Made by a program: the position numbers and the translations under genes
Notes under the pieces: generated by a model
Told to the model about the DNA's origin: nothing
The model's input: the letters and a program-made list of their open reading frames with translations, nothing else
The model's database searches: none
Source: Anaerolineae bacterium
GTDB taxonomy: Bacteria > Chloroflexota > Anaerolineae > Aggregatilineales > Phototrophicaceae
Direction: 5' to 3'
Assembly (NCBI GenBank): GCA_022843385.1
Contig: JALHNT010000005.1
Location: 1-64,000 of the forward strand
DNA length: 64,000 bases
Shown here: piece after piece, positions 1 through 8,620 of the stretch
How positions within the stretch are numbered: the first letter of the stretch is position 1
How the letters are laid out: each line of letters starts with the position of its first letter

Positions 1-170
1 TGCCAATCGCGCTCCCTCAACCCAGATTTTTCCCAACCGTTCTCTAACCCCACGCCGACAGCCTTAACCCTCGTCCTCCCGCAAAACGGTTAACGCCGAC
101 TCGCCTTAAGTCGTACCAAAAAGTTTACCAAAAGTTCACCCATAACAGCGGTATTTCGGGTAGTCTGGGT

Positions 171-198
171 GTAGGGGCGATTCGCGAATCGCCCCTAC
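171..198. repeat. Perfect 28-bp palindrome GTAGGGGCG... (REP-like)
   Basis: The 28 bases are a perfect inverted repeat with half-site GTAGGGGCGATTCG. It has no loop, so it could be a cruciform or a protein-binding palindrome rather than a terminator. Similar GTAGGG/CCCTAC-edged hairpins occur at 62380-62441 and a weaker one near 59191-59215, which suggests a dispersed REP-like family in this genome. Confidence 0.7.
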
Positions 199-867
199 AG
201 CCCACTGGCAGCGCTGCCACACCATCGACTGCCGCCAGTGCCGCCGCCGCCACCACAAGGTAGCTGTCAGTCGATAGTCATCAGTCGTCAGTCAACAGAG
301 GAAAAGCTCATGCCTCGTCACTCGTTACGGACCGAAATGTTCACAAAAGGCACTTTTGACTTTGACGACTTTGACGACTTTTCGAGTTGAAAGTGCTGAG
401 AGCAAAGTTGAAAGTGAAAGACTCGCAATGTGTTCTCTGTGTCCTCTCTGTTGGTTTTATGTCATTGTCGTTCTGTCGGTATGTCGTCCGACGACGACGA
501 CGACACAAAACGGAGTTGCTCCAACAGTCTATAGTCAATAGTCGATAGCGGAAGGCTAATGGCTCTTATCAGCAAACTCATCAGCACAGTAATCCAAGCT
601 TTTTTCTGACGACTATCGACTGATGACTATTGACTAGATGCAACACTTGCAACGTTTGAGGGAAAACTAGTGTCCATGATTCACGAATTGAAAAAAGGAC
701 TGATGCGAATCTGACGAATCTGACGAATCGTGTGAATCATCACTCCGTTTTCGCTCTGTGTTCTCAGTGTCCTCTGTGTTGGTTTTTATGTCTTTGAAAC
801 AGCAAAATCAGCAGCAAAGGGGGGTAGGGTCAATCAGCAGCACAAATTCTTGAGCGTTCTTTCTAAC

Positions 868-951
868 GACTATCGACTGATGACTATCGACTGATGACTA
901 TCGACTGATGACTATCGACTGATGACTATCGACTGATGACTGACGACTGAT
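868..951 (+). repeat. 84-bp heptamer array, (GACTATC GACTGAT)n
   Basis: Five exact copies of the 14-mer GACTATCGACTGAT are followed by GACTGACGACTGAT, giving twelve heptamers in 84 bases. The alternating heptamer architecture resembles the STRR (short tandemly repeated repetitive) sequences described in cyanobacteria. Shorter heptamer runs with the same words lie at about 609-637, 263-297 and in copy B near 43679-43708. Confidence 0.85.
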
Positions 952-1095
952 TCACGAAGCGCAAAAAGAGTAATGCGAATCTGACGAATCAAGGTTCTTA
1001 TGTCTCACCGGCACAGATCGCTTGAGCATTTGACAGTCCTCCTCCCCTCCGGCTATAGTTTTCGCTTCCGCTGGACTGTACGAAAGGAAGTCGCC

Positions 1096-1941
1096 ATGAA
1101 TGAGATGCGCCGCTGGTGGGTGTGGGTGGTAGTGCTGCTGTGCCTGACCCTCGGTGGGCAGGTACTGGCACAGGATGGGCCGGTGGTTCTGGGGGCAGTA
1201 CCAGTGCCGGATGAGACGGGACTGGCACCGGTTAACGATATTCAGATGTATTATGCCATTTACGGAGAAGGCGACCCGCTGATCCTGCTGCATGGCGGGC
1301 TGGGCAATGCTGATTACTTCGCCAATCAGATTCCGGCTTTCGCTGAATCCTATCGCGTGATCGCGGTAGACAGCCGCGGACATGGGCGCTCCACCGTCAC
1401 TGAAACCCCTATCGGCTACTCGCTGATGGCCTCGGATGTGCTGGCGCTGATGGATTATCTGAAGATCGAGTCGGCTCATCTGGTGGGTTGGAGCGATGGT
1501 GGCATTATTGGCCTCGATATTGCCATCAACCACCCTGACCGGCTCAAGAAGCTGGTGGCCTATGGCGCGAATTATGATCCTTCCGGCGTGCGCGCCGATA
1601 TTGGCGAGAGCGAAATCTTTAATGCCTATATCGAACAGGCGCTGGCAGACTACGCTGAACTCTCGCCTGCCCCGGAGAATGTCGATGCTTTCCTCGCCAA
1701 CATCGGCAATATGTGGGCGACAGAACCAACCTTCACCGAGGATGTGCTGGGAGACATCACAGTTCCCACCCTCATTCTGGACGGTAAGGAAGAGGAAGCC
1801 ATCGTCATCGCCCATGTCGTCAAAATGGCCGAGCTGATCCCTGGCGCGGAACTCACGCTGATGCCTGGCGTCGGTCATTTTGCCATGTTCGCCACGCCAG
1901 AGATGTTCAACAGCATCGTCCTCAATTTCCTCAGCCGCTAG
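1096..1941 (+). CDS. Secreted alpha/beta hydrolase
   Basis: A 281-residue alpha/beta-hydrolase fold protein with an N-terminal signal peptide (charged start, hydrophobic core, cut near VLAQ). The HGG oxyanion-type motif is followed by the nucleophile elbow GWSDGG (Ser133); the acid is probably Asp229 (ILDG) and the base His261 (GVGHF), so the triad is complete. The start at 1096 has AAGGAAG upstream; an earlier in-frame ATG at 1000 would put a long non-signal extension in front. The spacing and motifs resemble 3-oxoadipate enol-lactonase-like or proline iminopeptidase-like hydrolases, but the substrate cannot be told. It stands alone, just downstream of repeat copy A, and faces a convergent gene. 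Confidence 0.85.
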   Translation: MNEMRRWWVWVVVLLCLTLGGQVLAQDGPVVLGAVPVPDETGLAPVNDIQMYYAIYGEGDPLILLHGGLGNADYFANQIPAFAESYRVIAVDSRGHGRSTVTETPIGYSLMASDVLALMDYLKIESAHLVGWSDGGIIGLDIAINHPDRLKKLVAYGANYDPSGVRADIGESEIFNAYIEQALADYAELSPAPENVDAFLANIGNMWATEPTFTEDVLGDITVPTLILDGKEEEAIVIAHVVKMAELIPGAELTLMPGVGHFAMFATPEMFNSIVLNFLSR

Positions 1942-2013
1942 ATCAGAAGGCTAAACCGGCAACTGGGCTTGATAACAGTGCCTGGCCGATTTTCAACACC
2001 CATGTCGGTCAGC

Positions 2014-2043
2014 GGTGGGCGGCCCCGAATGGAGCTGCCCACC
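2014..2043. terminator. Hairpin between convergent genes
   Basis: GGTGGGC (2014-2020) pairs with GCCCACC (2037-2043). It lies immediately after the stop of the minus-strand gene at 2045 and about 70 bases after the plus-strand hydrolase. There is no U-run on either side, so termination is only a guess. Confidence 0.35.
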
Positions 2044-2044
2044 A

Positions 2045-2500
2045 TTACTCCCCGCAGGCGTTGACGACATCCTGCAAGTGTCTGGCGATATGGTCGCATA
2101 CAATCCCAAGATGTTCTTCCGCGCTGTAATCACGCGAGCCTTTGCGATAGGGAATCAGGGTGATACTTTGATCGAGAATGTTGGCCTGTAGCCGCTGATG
2201 AGCTGCTTCAAAGCGCCCGATGACTGTCGCCAGCGCCTCAGTCCGCATCGCCTCCACCCCGGCCTGATTTAGATCGCTCAGTCTGCCTTTCAGGGGCGTA
2301 GGTTGGATATTTCGTGCCAGATCACTTACGTTGCGGGCAAAACTCTCATGCCAGAAGGTAAGATGCGCCAGCACATCCTGAGCAGTCCATAACTCGTAAA
2401 CCATGCGGTTTGCATCCGGCAGCTTGCGATAGAAGCGCAGCAGTTCATCTACCTGATGATCGAGCCGCACCAGCAGCCTTTGCCTGTTCTCTGGCATCAT
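2045..2500 (-). CDS. DfsB/ClbS-family (DinB-like) four-helix protein
   Basis: A 151-residue all-helical protein. The layout (ENRQRLLVRLDHQVDELL, then WTAQDVLAHLTFWHE, then an LNQ/NQAGVEAMR segment, and HIARHLQDV near the end) matches the ClbS/DfsB family (DUF1706), relatives of DinB four-helix bundles. ClbS itself is a self-protection cyclopropane hydrolase against colibactin; for this homologue the function is unknown. His in HLTFWHE and HIARH are in the usual positions. Two adjacent ATGs follow a GGGAAG; the upstream-extended frame reaches toward the GH4 gene. It sits 69 bases downstream of the GH4 gene on the same strand and may be cotranscribed. Confidence 0.65.
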   Translation of the reverse strand: MMPENRQRLLVRLDHQVDELLRFYRKLPDANRMVYELWTAQDVLAHLTFWHESFARNVSDLARNIQPTPLKGRLSDLNQAGVEAMRTEALATVIGRFEAAHQRLQANILDQSITLIPYRKGSRDYSAEEHLGIVCDHIARHLQDVVNACGE

Positions 2501-2569
2501 CTTCCCACACGACAACTTCAAAACGATGCACCGCAGCATTGGCGATGTCGGGAGTATCAACCACAGCCC

Positions 2570-4129
2570 TCAGTGGGCTGCTTCACGGGTCATCTTGCCC
2601 TTGTCAGCCGCGGCTGCGTTCGCCCGCGCTTCTGCCGCCGCCTGTGCCATTTCATCAATTGATTTGGTATGCAGGCGCGCTGCCCCCTGCGTCTGCCGCA
2701 GCCTGACCCGCGTGCCGTTGCGTTCTGCCGTTGCCAATCGTTCACTGGCTGCCGGAATCTGGTCAGCATATTGTGGCAGCCATTGTGCCTGAGCCACCAG
2801 CATCTCGTCGGTCATCTGCCAGACCTCTTCCGGGTTGCAGACAGCTCCCACCAGCGGGTCATGCAGCATGGCTTGTTTCAGGAGTGTGACATCGCCCTTC
2901 ACGGCGGCTTCCATCCCCATCTGCTGCACGCGCACGCTTGCAGAGCAGGTCGCCGCACAGGCCAGCGATAAATCCCCGATGACAGGCATGTTGATACCAG
3001 TCTTATCCACATAACCAGGAATTTCGATGGCACAGGCATCCGGCAGGTTGGTGATATGCCCCTGATTGATGACGTTGAAGTGCCCACGATAGGTGCGGCC
3101 GGTCTCCAGCGCTTCGATGATGTACGAGCCATGTTCCTCGCTGCGCTTGTCGGATGAGAATACCGGCGGTTCTTCAGTCATCCAGTTGGGGAAATCAGTC
3201 TCGAACCAGTTACGCGCCTCGGTACAGACGCGCAGGTAGCCACCGGTCTCGCCATTGATCCAGTGAGAGAGATCAATCCACTGGGGGATTTCATCGGTAC
3301 GTTTGCGATACCAGGGAAGATATTCGCTCAGATGACCGTTGCTCTCGGTGCTGTAGTAGCCGAAGCGCCGCAGCACATCAATGCGCACTTTCTCGGTAGT
3401 TGGGTAATCCGGATGCGCTTCAAACAACTCCAGCAACCGGGGGATCATATCCATTCCGCGCCATTCGACCTGGATGAACCAGGTCTGGTGATTGATGCCC
3501 GCGGCAATCACCGGAACCTCTCGACGGTGCAGCTTTTCATCCGGCCCGATCAGCCCTTCGCGCTTGGCCCAGTGTTCGATACACGAGGTGATCTGCCAGT
3601 GTGCCCCCTGCACCCCATGACACAATCCTATCGTCCGCACACCGCCGTACTGGTTACAGGCCCAGGTGTTCATCGCCATCGGGTTGCTGTAGTTGAGGAA
3701 GAGCGCGTCTGGGCTGGCGACCTCTCGAATATCCTGACACATGCTGAGCAGTGCTGGGATCGTCCGTTGGGCATACATCAGACCGCCGGCGCACAGGGTG
3801 TCGCCCACACACTGATCGACACCATATTTCAGCGGAATATCGACATCCATCTGGAAAGCTTCCAGCCCGCCCTGCCGGATAGTGGAGATGATGTAATCAG
3901 CCCCGGCGATAGCCGCCCGCTGGTCAGTGGTCGCTTCAATGCGCGCTGGCAGCCGGTTAGCCGCGATATCGCGCTGGCAAAGCTGCGTCACCATATCCAG
4001 GTTTCGCTGGGAAACATCCATAAAGGCAAAAGTCGTATCGCCCAGTTCCGGCACCGCCAGAATATCGCCCAGCAACCGTCGCGTAAAGCCAATCGACCCC
4101 GCCCCTATCATCGCGATCTTGATTGCCAT
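2570..4129 (-). CDS. Glycoside hydrolase family 4 (alpha-glucosidase/alpha-galactosidase type)
   Basis: A 519-residue GH4 enzyme. The N-terminus has the Rossmann NAD site (IGAGSIGFTRRL, residues 8-19). GH4 enzymes hydrolyse glycosides by an NAD-dependent redox/elimination mechanism with a divalent metal held by Cys and His; here these are Cys170 in GLCHGV and His214 in GINHQTW. The CHGV signature places it with the enzymes for non-phosphorylated sugars rather than the CDMP/CNVP phospho-glycosidases; the exact sugar is uncertain. The C-terminus ends in an Ala-rich helical tail (residues about 485-515) longer than usual. The start has AGGGAAAG seven or so bases upstream. Neighbours: DfsB-like protein downstream and MFS exporter upstream. 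Confidence 0.9.
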   Translation of the reverse strand: MAIKIAMIGAGSIGFTRRLLGDILAVPELGDTTFAFMDVSQRNLDMVTQLCQRDIAANRLPARIEATTDQRAAIAGADYIISTIRQGGLEAFQMDVDIPLKYGVDQCVGDTLCAGGLMYAQRTIPALLSMCQDIREVASPDALFLNYSNPMAMNTWACNQYGGVRTIGLCHGVQGAHWQITSCIEHWAKREGLIGPDEKLHRREVPVIAAGINHQTWFIQVEWRGMDMIPRLLELFEAHPDYPTTEKVRIDVLRRFGYYSTESNGHLSEYLPWYRKRTDEIPQWIDLSHWINGETGGYLRVCTEARNWFETDFPNWMTEEPPVFSSDKRSEEHGSYIIEALETGRTYRGHFNVINQGHITNLPDACAIEIPGYVDKTGINMPVIGDLSLACAATCSASVRVQQMGMEAAVKGDVTLLKQAMLHDPLVGAVCNPEEVWQMTDEMLVAQAQWLPQYADQIPAASERLATAERNGTRVRLRQTQGAARLHTKSIDEMAQAAAEARANAAAADKGKMTREAAH

Positions 4130-4447
4130 TTTCTTTCCCTGTTTCTATGGTTAAAAGGTGAATCCACCGTTTATGTAACCTCGTCAGCCAGTCCGTGGTT
4201 ATCTGCTGACGATTCTCTAGTCACTCAACGGTGTCCATGAATGGTTGGATTCTACCCAGCAAAGATCACTTTCATCAAACGACAAGTGCATACCAAATAT
4301 GCACAGCTGGGTATTGATTGTCAGACAATGATTACTGCCGGTTTGCCCAGGTAGTGGCACTCGGTTTCACAGGGGCGTATCGTTCAAGCCCCTGTGTCTT
4401 ACCCCATAGCTCAGTCTGATATCATCGGGTGGTCAGACTGATGTTGA
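4130..4447. other. Intergenic region with two hairpins
   Basis: No gene seen. Two perfect inverted repeats are present: CACAGGGGC/GCCCCTGTG at 4368-4396 and TCAGTCTGA/TCAGACTGA at 4411-4441. Both lie just after the stop of the minus-strand MFS gene, where they could end its transcript, though neither has a U-run. The rest should contain the promoter of the GH4 gene; I could not assign one with confidence. Confidence 0.5.
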
Positions 4448-5698
4448 TTACCTGCCAGGTTCTCCGACGGATGGCCCTGGCTGGCGAATGAGCCGCCCAT
4501 AGAGCAGCACCACCGGCGACAGGATGGCGGCGCTGGCGAGCAGGGCAGCACGGATACCAAAAGTGCTGCCAACCCACCCCAACGGCGGCCCACCGGCGAG
4601 CTGACCGATGGCATCGACCTGACCACTTATCGAGAGGACGGTTGCCCGCACCTCCGAGTCGATGTGCTGGTTCATCCAGGTTGATTGCACCGGTTCCTGT
4701 ACGGTGCGAATGATGGCGACCAGCCAGCGGGCGATGACTGCCACCCAGAACGCTCCGGCCAGGGCGAAGCCGACCAGTGACGCCACCAGCAGGCCGTTGA
4801 TGACCAGCGATGCTCGCGCCAGCGCCCGGCTGTTGGTCATGTCCAGCCGCTTCTCCAGCAGTCGCAGCGCCAACGCCGAGAGCGCCTGCCCGACGATGCC
4901 GATGAGACCGATCCAGACCACCGGCTGCAACCCCAACCCGGTCGGCAGGGGGAAGGAGAGCAGATGCGCCGTGTTGAGGCGGTCAAAGCCCTCGCTGTAC
5001 AGGCCAATGAACAGACCAATGGCGAAGATCGTTAGCAGAGTCGGGCGCAGCCGGATCAGCCACAGGCCGCCACGTAGCGTGTGCGCCATCTGCCCCCAAC
5101 TGGAGCGATCTTGCGACAGGGTGGGTTTGAAGCCTGTCTCCGGCATCACGGCGATCAGGAAGACTGCCAGGGCGATGAAGCACAGCCCGCCCAGGATGAT
5201 GGGTAGATTGATGAGCAGGCTGCCGAGCAGGAGCGCCAGCAGCGTGCCAGCGATACCCGCCAGGTTGCCGATCTGGGCAGCCCGCACGAAGACCGGCCCG
5301 ACCTGCTCTTCCCCCACCTCATCGGTGATCCAGGCCTGGGTGGCGCCGCTGGTGAAGGTGTAGCCCAGTCCCCAGAGAAGCTGGGCCAGCAGCACCGCGC
5401 CGAAACTGGGGATCGCGCCTTCGATGACGAAGCCGACCCCGATCAGCCCATAGCCGATGATGATCGACAGGCGGCGGCTGCGAACATCCGCCACGATGCC
5501 GGTTGGTACCTCGAACAAGAAGATGGCGAGTTCCAACGTCGTCCCGACCAGCACCAGTTGCAGCGGGGTCAGGCCGAGTGTTTGCGCCTGATAAACCATG
5601 TTGACGCCGAAGACCAGCGCGAAGAAGAACGATGTCCCGCCCGACATGAGTTGATACAGGCGGCGGGCATCCCATTTGGAAGCATACCAGGTAAACAT
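4448..5698 (-). CDS. MFS transporter, drug-efflux type
   Basis: A 416-residue major facilitator with about 12 hydrophobic segments. Motif-A-like sequence PTGIVADVRSRR (about residues 65-76) follows TM2, as in tetracycline/multidrug efflux MFS proteins, and LWGLGYTFTSGATQAWITDE is typical of the group in which TM4 is followed by an acidic pair. Substrate unknown. The start (MFTWYASKWD) has only a weak ribosome site. Upstream is a 443-base divergent intergenic region; no regulator gene is adjacent. Confidence 0.85.
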   Translation of the reverse strand: MFTWYASKWDARRLYQLMSGGTSFFFALVFGVNMVYQAQTLGLTPLQLVLVGTTLELAIFLFEVPTGIVADVRSRRLSIIIGYGLIGVGFVIEGAIPSFGAVLLAQLLWGLGYTFTSGATQAWITDEVGEEQVGPVFVRAAQIGNLAGIAGTLLALLLGSLLINLPIILGGLCFIALAVFLIAVMPETGFKPTLSQDRSSWGQMAHTLRGGLWLIRLRPTLLTIFAIGLFIGLYSEGFDRLNTAHLLSFPLPTGLGLQPVVWIGLIGIVGQALSALALRLLEKRLDMTNSRALARASLVINGLLVASLVGFALAGAFWVAVIARWLVAIIRTVQEPVQSTWMNQHIDSEVRATVLSISGQVDAIGQLAGGPPLGWVGSTFGIRAALLASAAILSPVVLLYGRLIRQPGPSVGEPGR

Positions 5699-6141
5699 GA
5701 AGAGTCACTCTCGCTGTGATGGAGCGCCAGCGTTAGGCAGCCTTGCCTGCATCAGGCGCGATTAAGAAATGGGTCTGAAACAGCGGATTCGACCTGAGCG
5801 AGAGCAGCCACAACAGGCTCAGAGAGGCTGTTGGGAGAAGGAGTGGGATTGGCTTAAATCAGAACGTGGGGCAGCGCAATATCCCGGCTCTCGCTGGAAC
5901 AGGATCAGCAGTGAAAGTGAAGACTGACATCGGCAATAGTCCCTGGTTAAGTTCGGTTCATGCTGTCAACCATAACATGGACAGGCGGAAGCGGCAATCC
6001 GTCGAAAGATGGAAATCTTAATGCAACTCGATCTAGGCAATTGACGTATAGAGGGTATAGAATCAATGATGAGGACACGGGGCAACCGCGTCCTCGTTTC
6101 GTCAGATGTCTAGCATGAGAAAGAGGTGACGGTTCAACCAG
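5699..6141. promoter_or_regulatory. Divergent intergenic region, possible GNAT promoter
   Basis: No gene seen in these 443 bases between divergent genes. On the plus strand TTGACG (6041-6046) is followed after 18 bases by AATGAT (6065-6070), a weak sigma-70 candidate about 70 bases upstream of the GNAT start. A TATAGAAT also occurs at 6056-6063 but has no matching -35 box. Confidence 0.3.
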
Positions 6142-6654
6142 ATGAACCCGCAAGATGAAATCGCGTCTACTGTACGGTTGGCTCCTCGTGAGGTCTATCT
6201 CATTCGTGAAGCCAGCCTGAACGACATCTCGACCATCGTCGAGCAACGCCGTCAGATGTACCTGGATATGGGGTACACCGACCCCGCCAAGTTCCACGCC
6301 CTGGAAAACGAATTTGCCCATTGGCTGGTTGACCGTTTTGGTGACGGACGTTACCACAACTGGTTGGCTGTGCATGAGAACGGCGATATTGCCGCCGGGG
6401 CCGGTCTGTGGCTGGTCGAATGGCCGCCGCAGATGATGGATGTGGGAGCACCGTTTCGCGGCTATGTCATGAATGTCTACACCAACCCGGCCTACCGTAA
6501 GCGCGGCCTGGCAAAGCAGCTCGTCGCCACCATCGTCAACTGGTGCGCGGCGCACGACATTCACACCATCAGTATGCACGCCAGCCCGGAAGGCCGCCCG
6601 ATTTATGAGGCGCTGGGCTTCGGCTCGACCAACGAACTGCGAATCTGCGTATAA
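6142..6654 (+). CDS. GNAT-family acetyltransferase
   Basis: A 170-residue GNAT protein. The acetyl-CoA binding loop is YRKRGLAKQLV (Q/RxxGxG/A type, about residues 119-129), preceded by the beta-4 strand GYVMNVYTNP and followed by HASPEGRPIYEALGF near the C-terminus. Substrate unknown. It is a clear paralogue of the gene at 24374-24841: both share a GLWL-W/D-WPP motif and a (R)GYVxNVYTxPxxRxxGLxKQL core. A strong terminator follows. A weak ribosome site (AGAGGTGA) lies somewhat far from the ATG. Confidence 0.85.
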   Translation: MNPQDEIASTVRLAPREVYLIREASLNDISTIVEQRRQMYLDMGYTDPAKFHALENEFAHWLVDRFGDGRYHNWLAVHENGDIAAGAGLWLVEWPPQMMDVGAPFRGYVMNVYTNPAYRKRGLAKQLVATIVNWCAAHDIHTISMHASPEGRPIYEALGFGSTNELRICV

Positions 6655-6678
6655 GTCATCGACTTGAATTGTCCCGAC

Positions 6679-6709
6679 AAAACCCCTCGACCCGTATTGA
6701 GGGGTTTTT
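6679..6709 (+). terminator. Rho-independent terminator
   Basis: AAAACCCCTC (6679-6688) pairs with GAGGGGTTTT (6699-6708) around a 10-base loop and runs into TTTTT. It is a canonical intrinsic terminator for the GNAT gene and, because of the A-run on the other side, could work in both directions. Confidence 0.9.
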
Positions 6710-6730
6710 GATTCGCGCTCCGTAACCAAT

Positions 6731-6746
6731 CGTGACAAATGTCACA
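6731..6746. promoter_or_regulatory. CRP/FNR-family-like binding site upstream of the cytochrome operon
   Basis: CGTGACAAATGTCACA fits the CRP-type consensus TGTGA-N6-TCACA with one mismatch and contains the perfect 14-base palindrome GTGACAAATGTCAC. It lies about 85 bases upstream of the ArsR start that I prefer, just after the preceding terminator, so it heads the respiratory operon. CRP/FNR proteins often control anaerobic respiration genes; no such regulator is in the window, so the link is an inference. An ArsR operator is the alternative. Confidence 0.5.
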
Positions 6747-6828
6747 AGAAACCCCTGTCATTCTGAATATCAGCTACCCCGCCAGTCAGCATAGACTCAG
6801 GATAGGTAAACTCTATTCGGATAAACGA

Positions 6829-7182
6829 ATGAACGAACTGACCCATACCCTATCCCTTGATGAAGTGACTTTGCTGCACGCCAAGATGTGCCGCGCTGTG
6901 GGCGACCCCAAGCGCATCCAGATTCTGTATGCACTGGCCGACAGCCCGCTGAGTGTGGGCGCGCTGGCCGAGGCATTGGAAAGCCCGCAACCGACCATCT
7001 CCCGTCACCTGGGGGTGCTGCGCGAAAGCGGCATGGTCAACACCACCCGCGAGGGGACCAGCATCATCTATCGTCTGGCCGTGCCGGACATCATCGACGT
7101 TATTGATTCAATGCGCGCCATCCTCAGAACGGTGATTGCCCGTCAGGCAACGACGTTGGAGGAAGACGTGCTGATGGAGTAA
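6829..7182 (+). CDS. ArsR-family transcriptional regulator
   Basis: A 117-residue winged-helix protein. The helix-turn-helix is SVGALAEALESPQPTISRHLGVLRESGM, with the wing at REGTSIIYRL. It lacks the ELCVCDL metal motif of ArsR/SmtB; its only cysteine is Cys21 (MCRAVGDPKR), so the two-cysteine persulfide switch of BigR/SqrR is also absent. I chose the ATG at 6829 because the earlier in-frame ATG at 6739 falls inside the CRP-like palindrome and would add 30 unusual residues. Only four bases separate it from the octaheme cytochrome gene, so it is the first gene of the sulfur-type operon and probably controls it. Confidence 0.8.
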   Translation: MNELTHTLSLDEVTLLHAKMCRAVGDPKRIQILYALADSPLSVGALAEALESPQPTISRHLGVLRESGMVNTTREGTSIIYRLAVPDIIDVIDSMRAILRTVIARQATTLEEDVLME

Positions 7183-7186
7183 TACC

Positions 7187-8620
7187 ATGCGCGATTCCAA
7201 ATATATCTGGCTGATGGGGCTGGGGATCACCCTCATCCTCATCGCCTTCCCCATTTACCTGTTCACGCTTGAACCCCCGGTTGTAGCGGCTGACCCCTGG
7301 ACTCGTCTGCCGGACCGCACCACCCCGCCGCTCGATCACAGCACGCTGCTCAAAGGCCCCTTCACCACCGGCAGCGATGTCACCCGCGCCTGCCTGAGCT
7401 GTCATGAAGAGGCTGGCGATCAGGTCATCCACACCTCACACTTCACCTGGCTCAGTGAGCCGGAAGCCATCCCCGGACGTGATGACCCGCAACAGATCGG
7501 CAAAGCCAACCTCATCAACAACTTTTGCATCGGCGTACAATCCAACTGGACGGGCTGCACCCGCTGCCATGCCGGCTACGGCTGGTCAAGCGCCGACTAT
7601 GATTTCACCAATACCGAGAATGTGGACTGTCTGGTGTGCCACGACAACACCGGCACCTATGTCAAGGCGGCTGCCGGACAACCGGCTGAAGGCGTTGATC
7701 TGGTCAATGTGGCACAGAACGTCAGTACACCCTCGCGCCAGAACTGCGGCGGCTGTCACTTCGATGGAGGCGGCGGCAATGGTGTCAAGCACGGTGATCT
7801 GGATGAGAGTCTGTACTATCCGCCGGAAAGCGTCGATGTCCACATGGGCGAGCATGACTTCCTGTGCGTCGATTGTCATCAGACCACCGATCACCAGATC
7901 GGCGGACGGGCCATCAGCGTCAGCGCCCAGAACACCGATGGTATCGCCTGCACCGACTGCCATGAAACAACCACCCTCCACAGCGATGCCCGCATCACCG
8001 AACATCTGGATACCGTCGCCTGCCAGACCTGTCATGTTCCGGCCACCGCCTTGCGTGACCCGACCAAAGTGGTCTGGGACTGGTCACAGGCGGGTCAGGA
8101 TGGACGCGAGGATGACCCGCATGTCTATCTGAAGATCAAAGGCGCGTTCGTTTATCAGAATAACTACGTGCCGGAGTATGCCTGGTATGACGGCACCGTC
8201 AGCCGCTACTTGCTGGGGGATGTGATTGATCCGGCACAGGTCACTCACATCAATTATCCGCAGGGCGACATCAATCAATTGAGCGCGCTGATCTACCCCT
8301 TCAAGATCCATCTGGCGCGGCAACCCTATGATACGGTCAACAACATCCTGCTGCCACCGCACACCACTGGCGAAGATGGCTACTGGACGACTTTCGATTG
8401 GGACTCAGCCATCGCCATCGGGGCACAGGCGGCAGGGCTGCCCTACAGCGGTGAATACGGTTTTGCCGAAACCGATATGTACTGGAAGCAGACGCATATG
8501 GTTCGCCCGGCGGAATTGGCGCTGACCTGTACCGATTGTCATGGCGAGGTCGGGCGATTGGACTGGCAGGCGTTGGGCTATCCTGGTGACCCAATGGTCT
8601 GGGGAGGGCGCACACCATGA
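7187..8620 (+). CDS. Octaheme c-type cytochrome, tetrathionate reductase (OTR) family
   Basis: A 477-residue exported multiheme protein with one N-terminal hydrophobic segment (residues about 7-28; uncleaved anchor or signal). Eight CXXCH sites lie between residue 69 and 452: CLSCH, CTRCH, CLVCH, CGGCH, CVDCH, CTDCH, CQTCH, CTDCH. Count, spacing and the 477-residue length match the octaheme tetrathionate reductase family first described in Shewanella, whose members reduce tetrathionate, nitrite and hydroxylamine in vitro. The physiological substrate is not decided by sequence. Its stop overlaps the next start (ATGA), so it is translationally coupled to the cytochrome b fusion, which can supply quinol electrons. 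It would work on the outer face of the membrane. Confidence 0.85.
   Translation: MRDSKYIWLMGLGITLILIAFPIYLFTLEPPVVAADPWTRLPDRTTPPLDHSTLLKGPFTTGSDVTRACLSCHEEAGDQVIHTSHFTWLSEPEAIPGRDDPQQIGKANLINNFCIGVQSNWTGCTRCHAGYGWSSADYDFTNTENVDCLVCHDNTGTYVKAAAGQPAEGVDLVNVAQNVSTPSRQNCGGCHFDGGGGNGVKHGDLDESLYYPPESVDVHMGEHDFLCVDCHQTTDHQIGGRAISVSAQNTDGIACTDCHETTTLHSDARITEHLDTVACQTCHVPATALRDPTKVVWDWSQAGQDGREDDPHVYLKIKGAFVYQNNYVPEYAWYDGTVSRYLLGDVIDPAQVTHINYPQGDINQLSALIYPFKIHLARQPYDTVNNILLPPHTTGEDGYWTTFDWDSAIAIGAQAAGLPYSGEYGFAETDMYWKQTHMVRPAELALTCTDCHGEVGRLDWQALGYPGDPMVWGGRTP

Larger units (their letters stand above)
11..990 (-). repeat. Composite tandem-repeat region, copy A (inverted relative to copies B and C)
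   Basis: This gene-free stretch is a mosaic of short tandem repeats whose order, read on the minus strand, matches 43218-44036 and 59311-59845. Blocks seen on the plus strand: a non-tandem GGTTA/TTAACC-rich block at about 11-148; CTGTTGACTGACGACTGATG-type heptamers near 263-297; a TTTGACGAC 9-mer array near 351-380; CTCTGTGTCCTCTCTG at 433-450; a CGACGACGACGACACAAAAC block near 489-510; a TTGCAACGTTTGAGGG block near 647-662; GAATCTGAC 9-mers at about 706-730 and again at 976-990. A second partial series (CTCTGTG at 753-783, heptamers at 868-951) suggests nested duplication. I see no credible gene in it. Several small reading frames exist only because 9-base units are frame-neutral. Confidence 0.8.

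Noticed and set aside
868..951. CRISPR array
   Set aside because: The units are contiguous heptamers without spacers, and no cas genes are present.
3263..4240. Long plus-strand frame opposite the GH4 gene
   Set aside because: It is the antisense shadow of a gene with clear GH4 motifs; the same applies to the long frame opposite trxB at 21004-22005.
6041..6061. TTGACG with the nearer TATAGA as a promoter
   Set aside because: The spacer would be nine bases, too short for sigma-70.
6739..6828. Longer start for the ArsR regulator
   Set aside because: The ATG lies within a CRP-like palindrome, there is no ribosome site, and the added residues are outside the family length.
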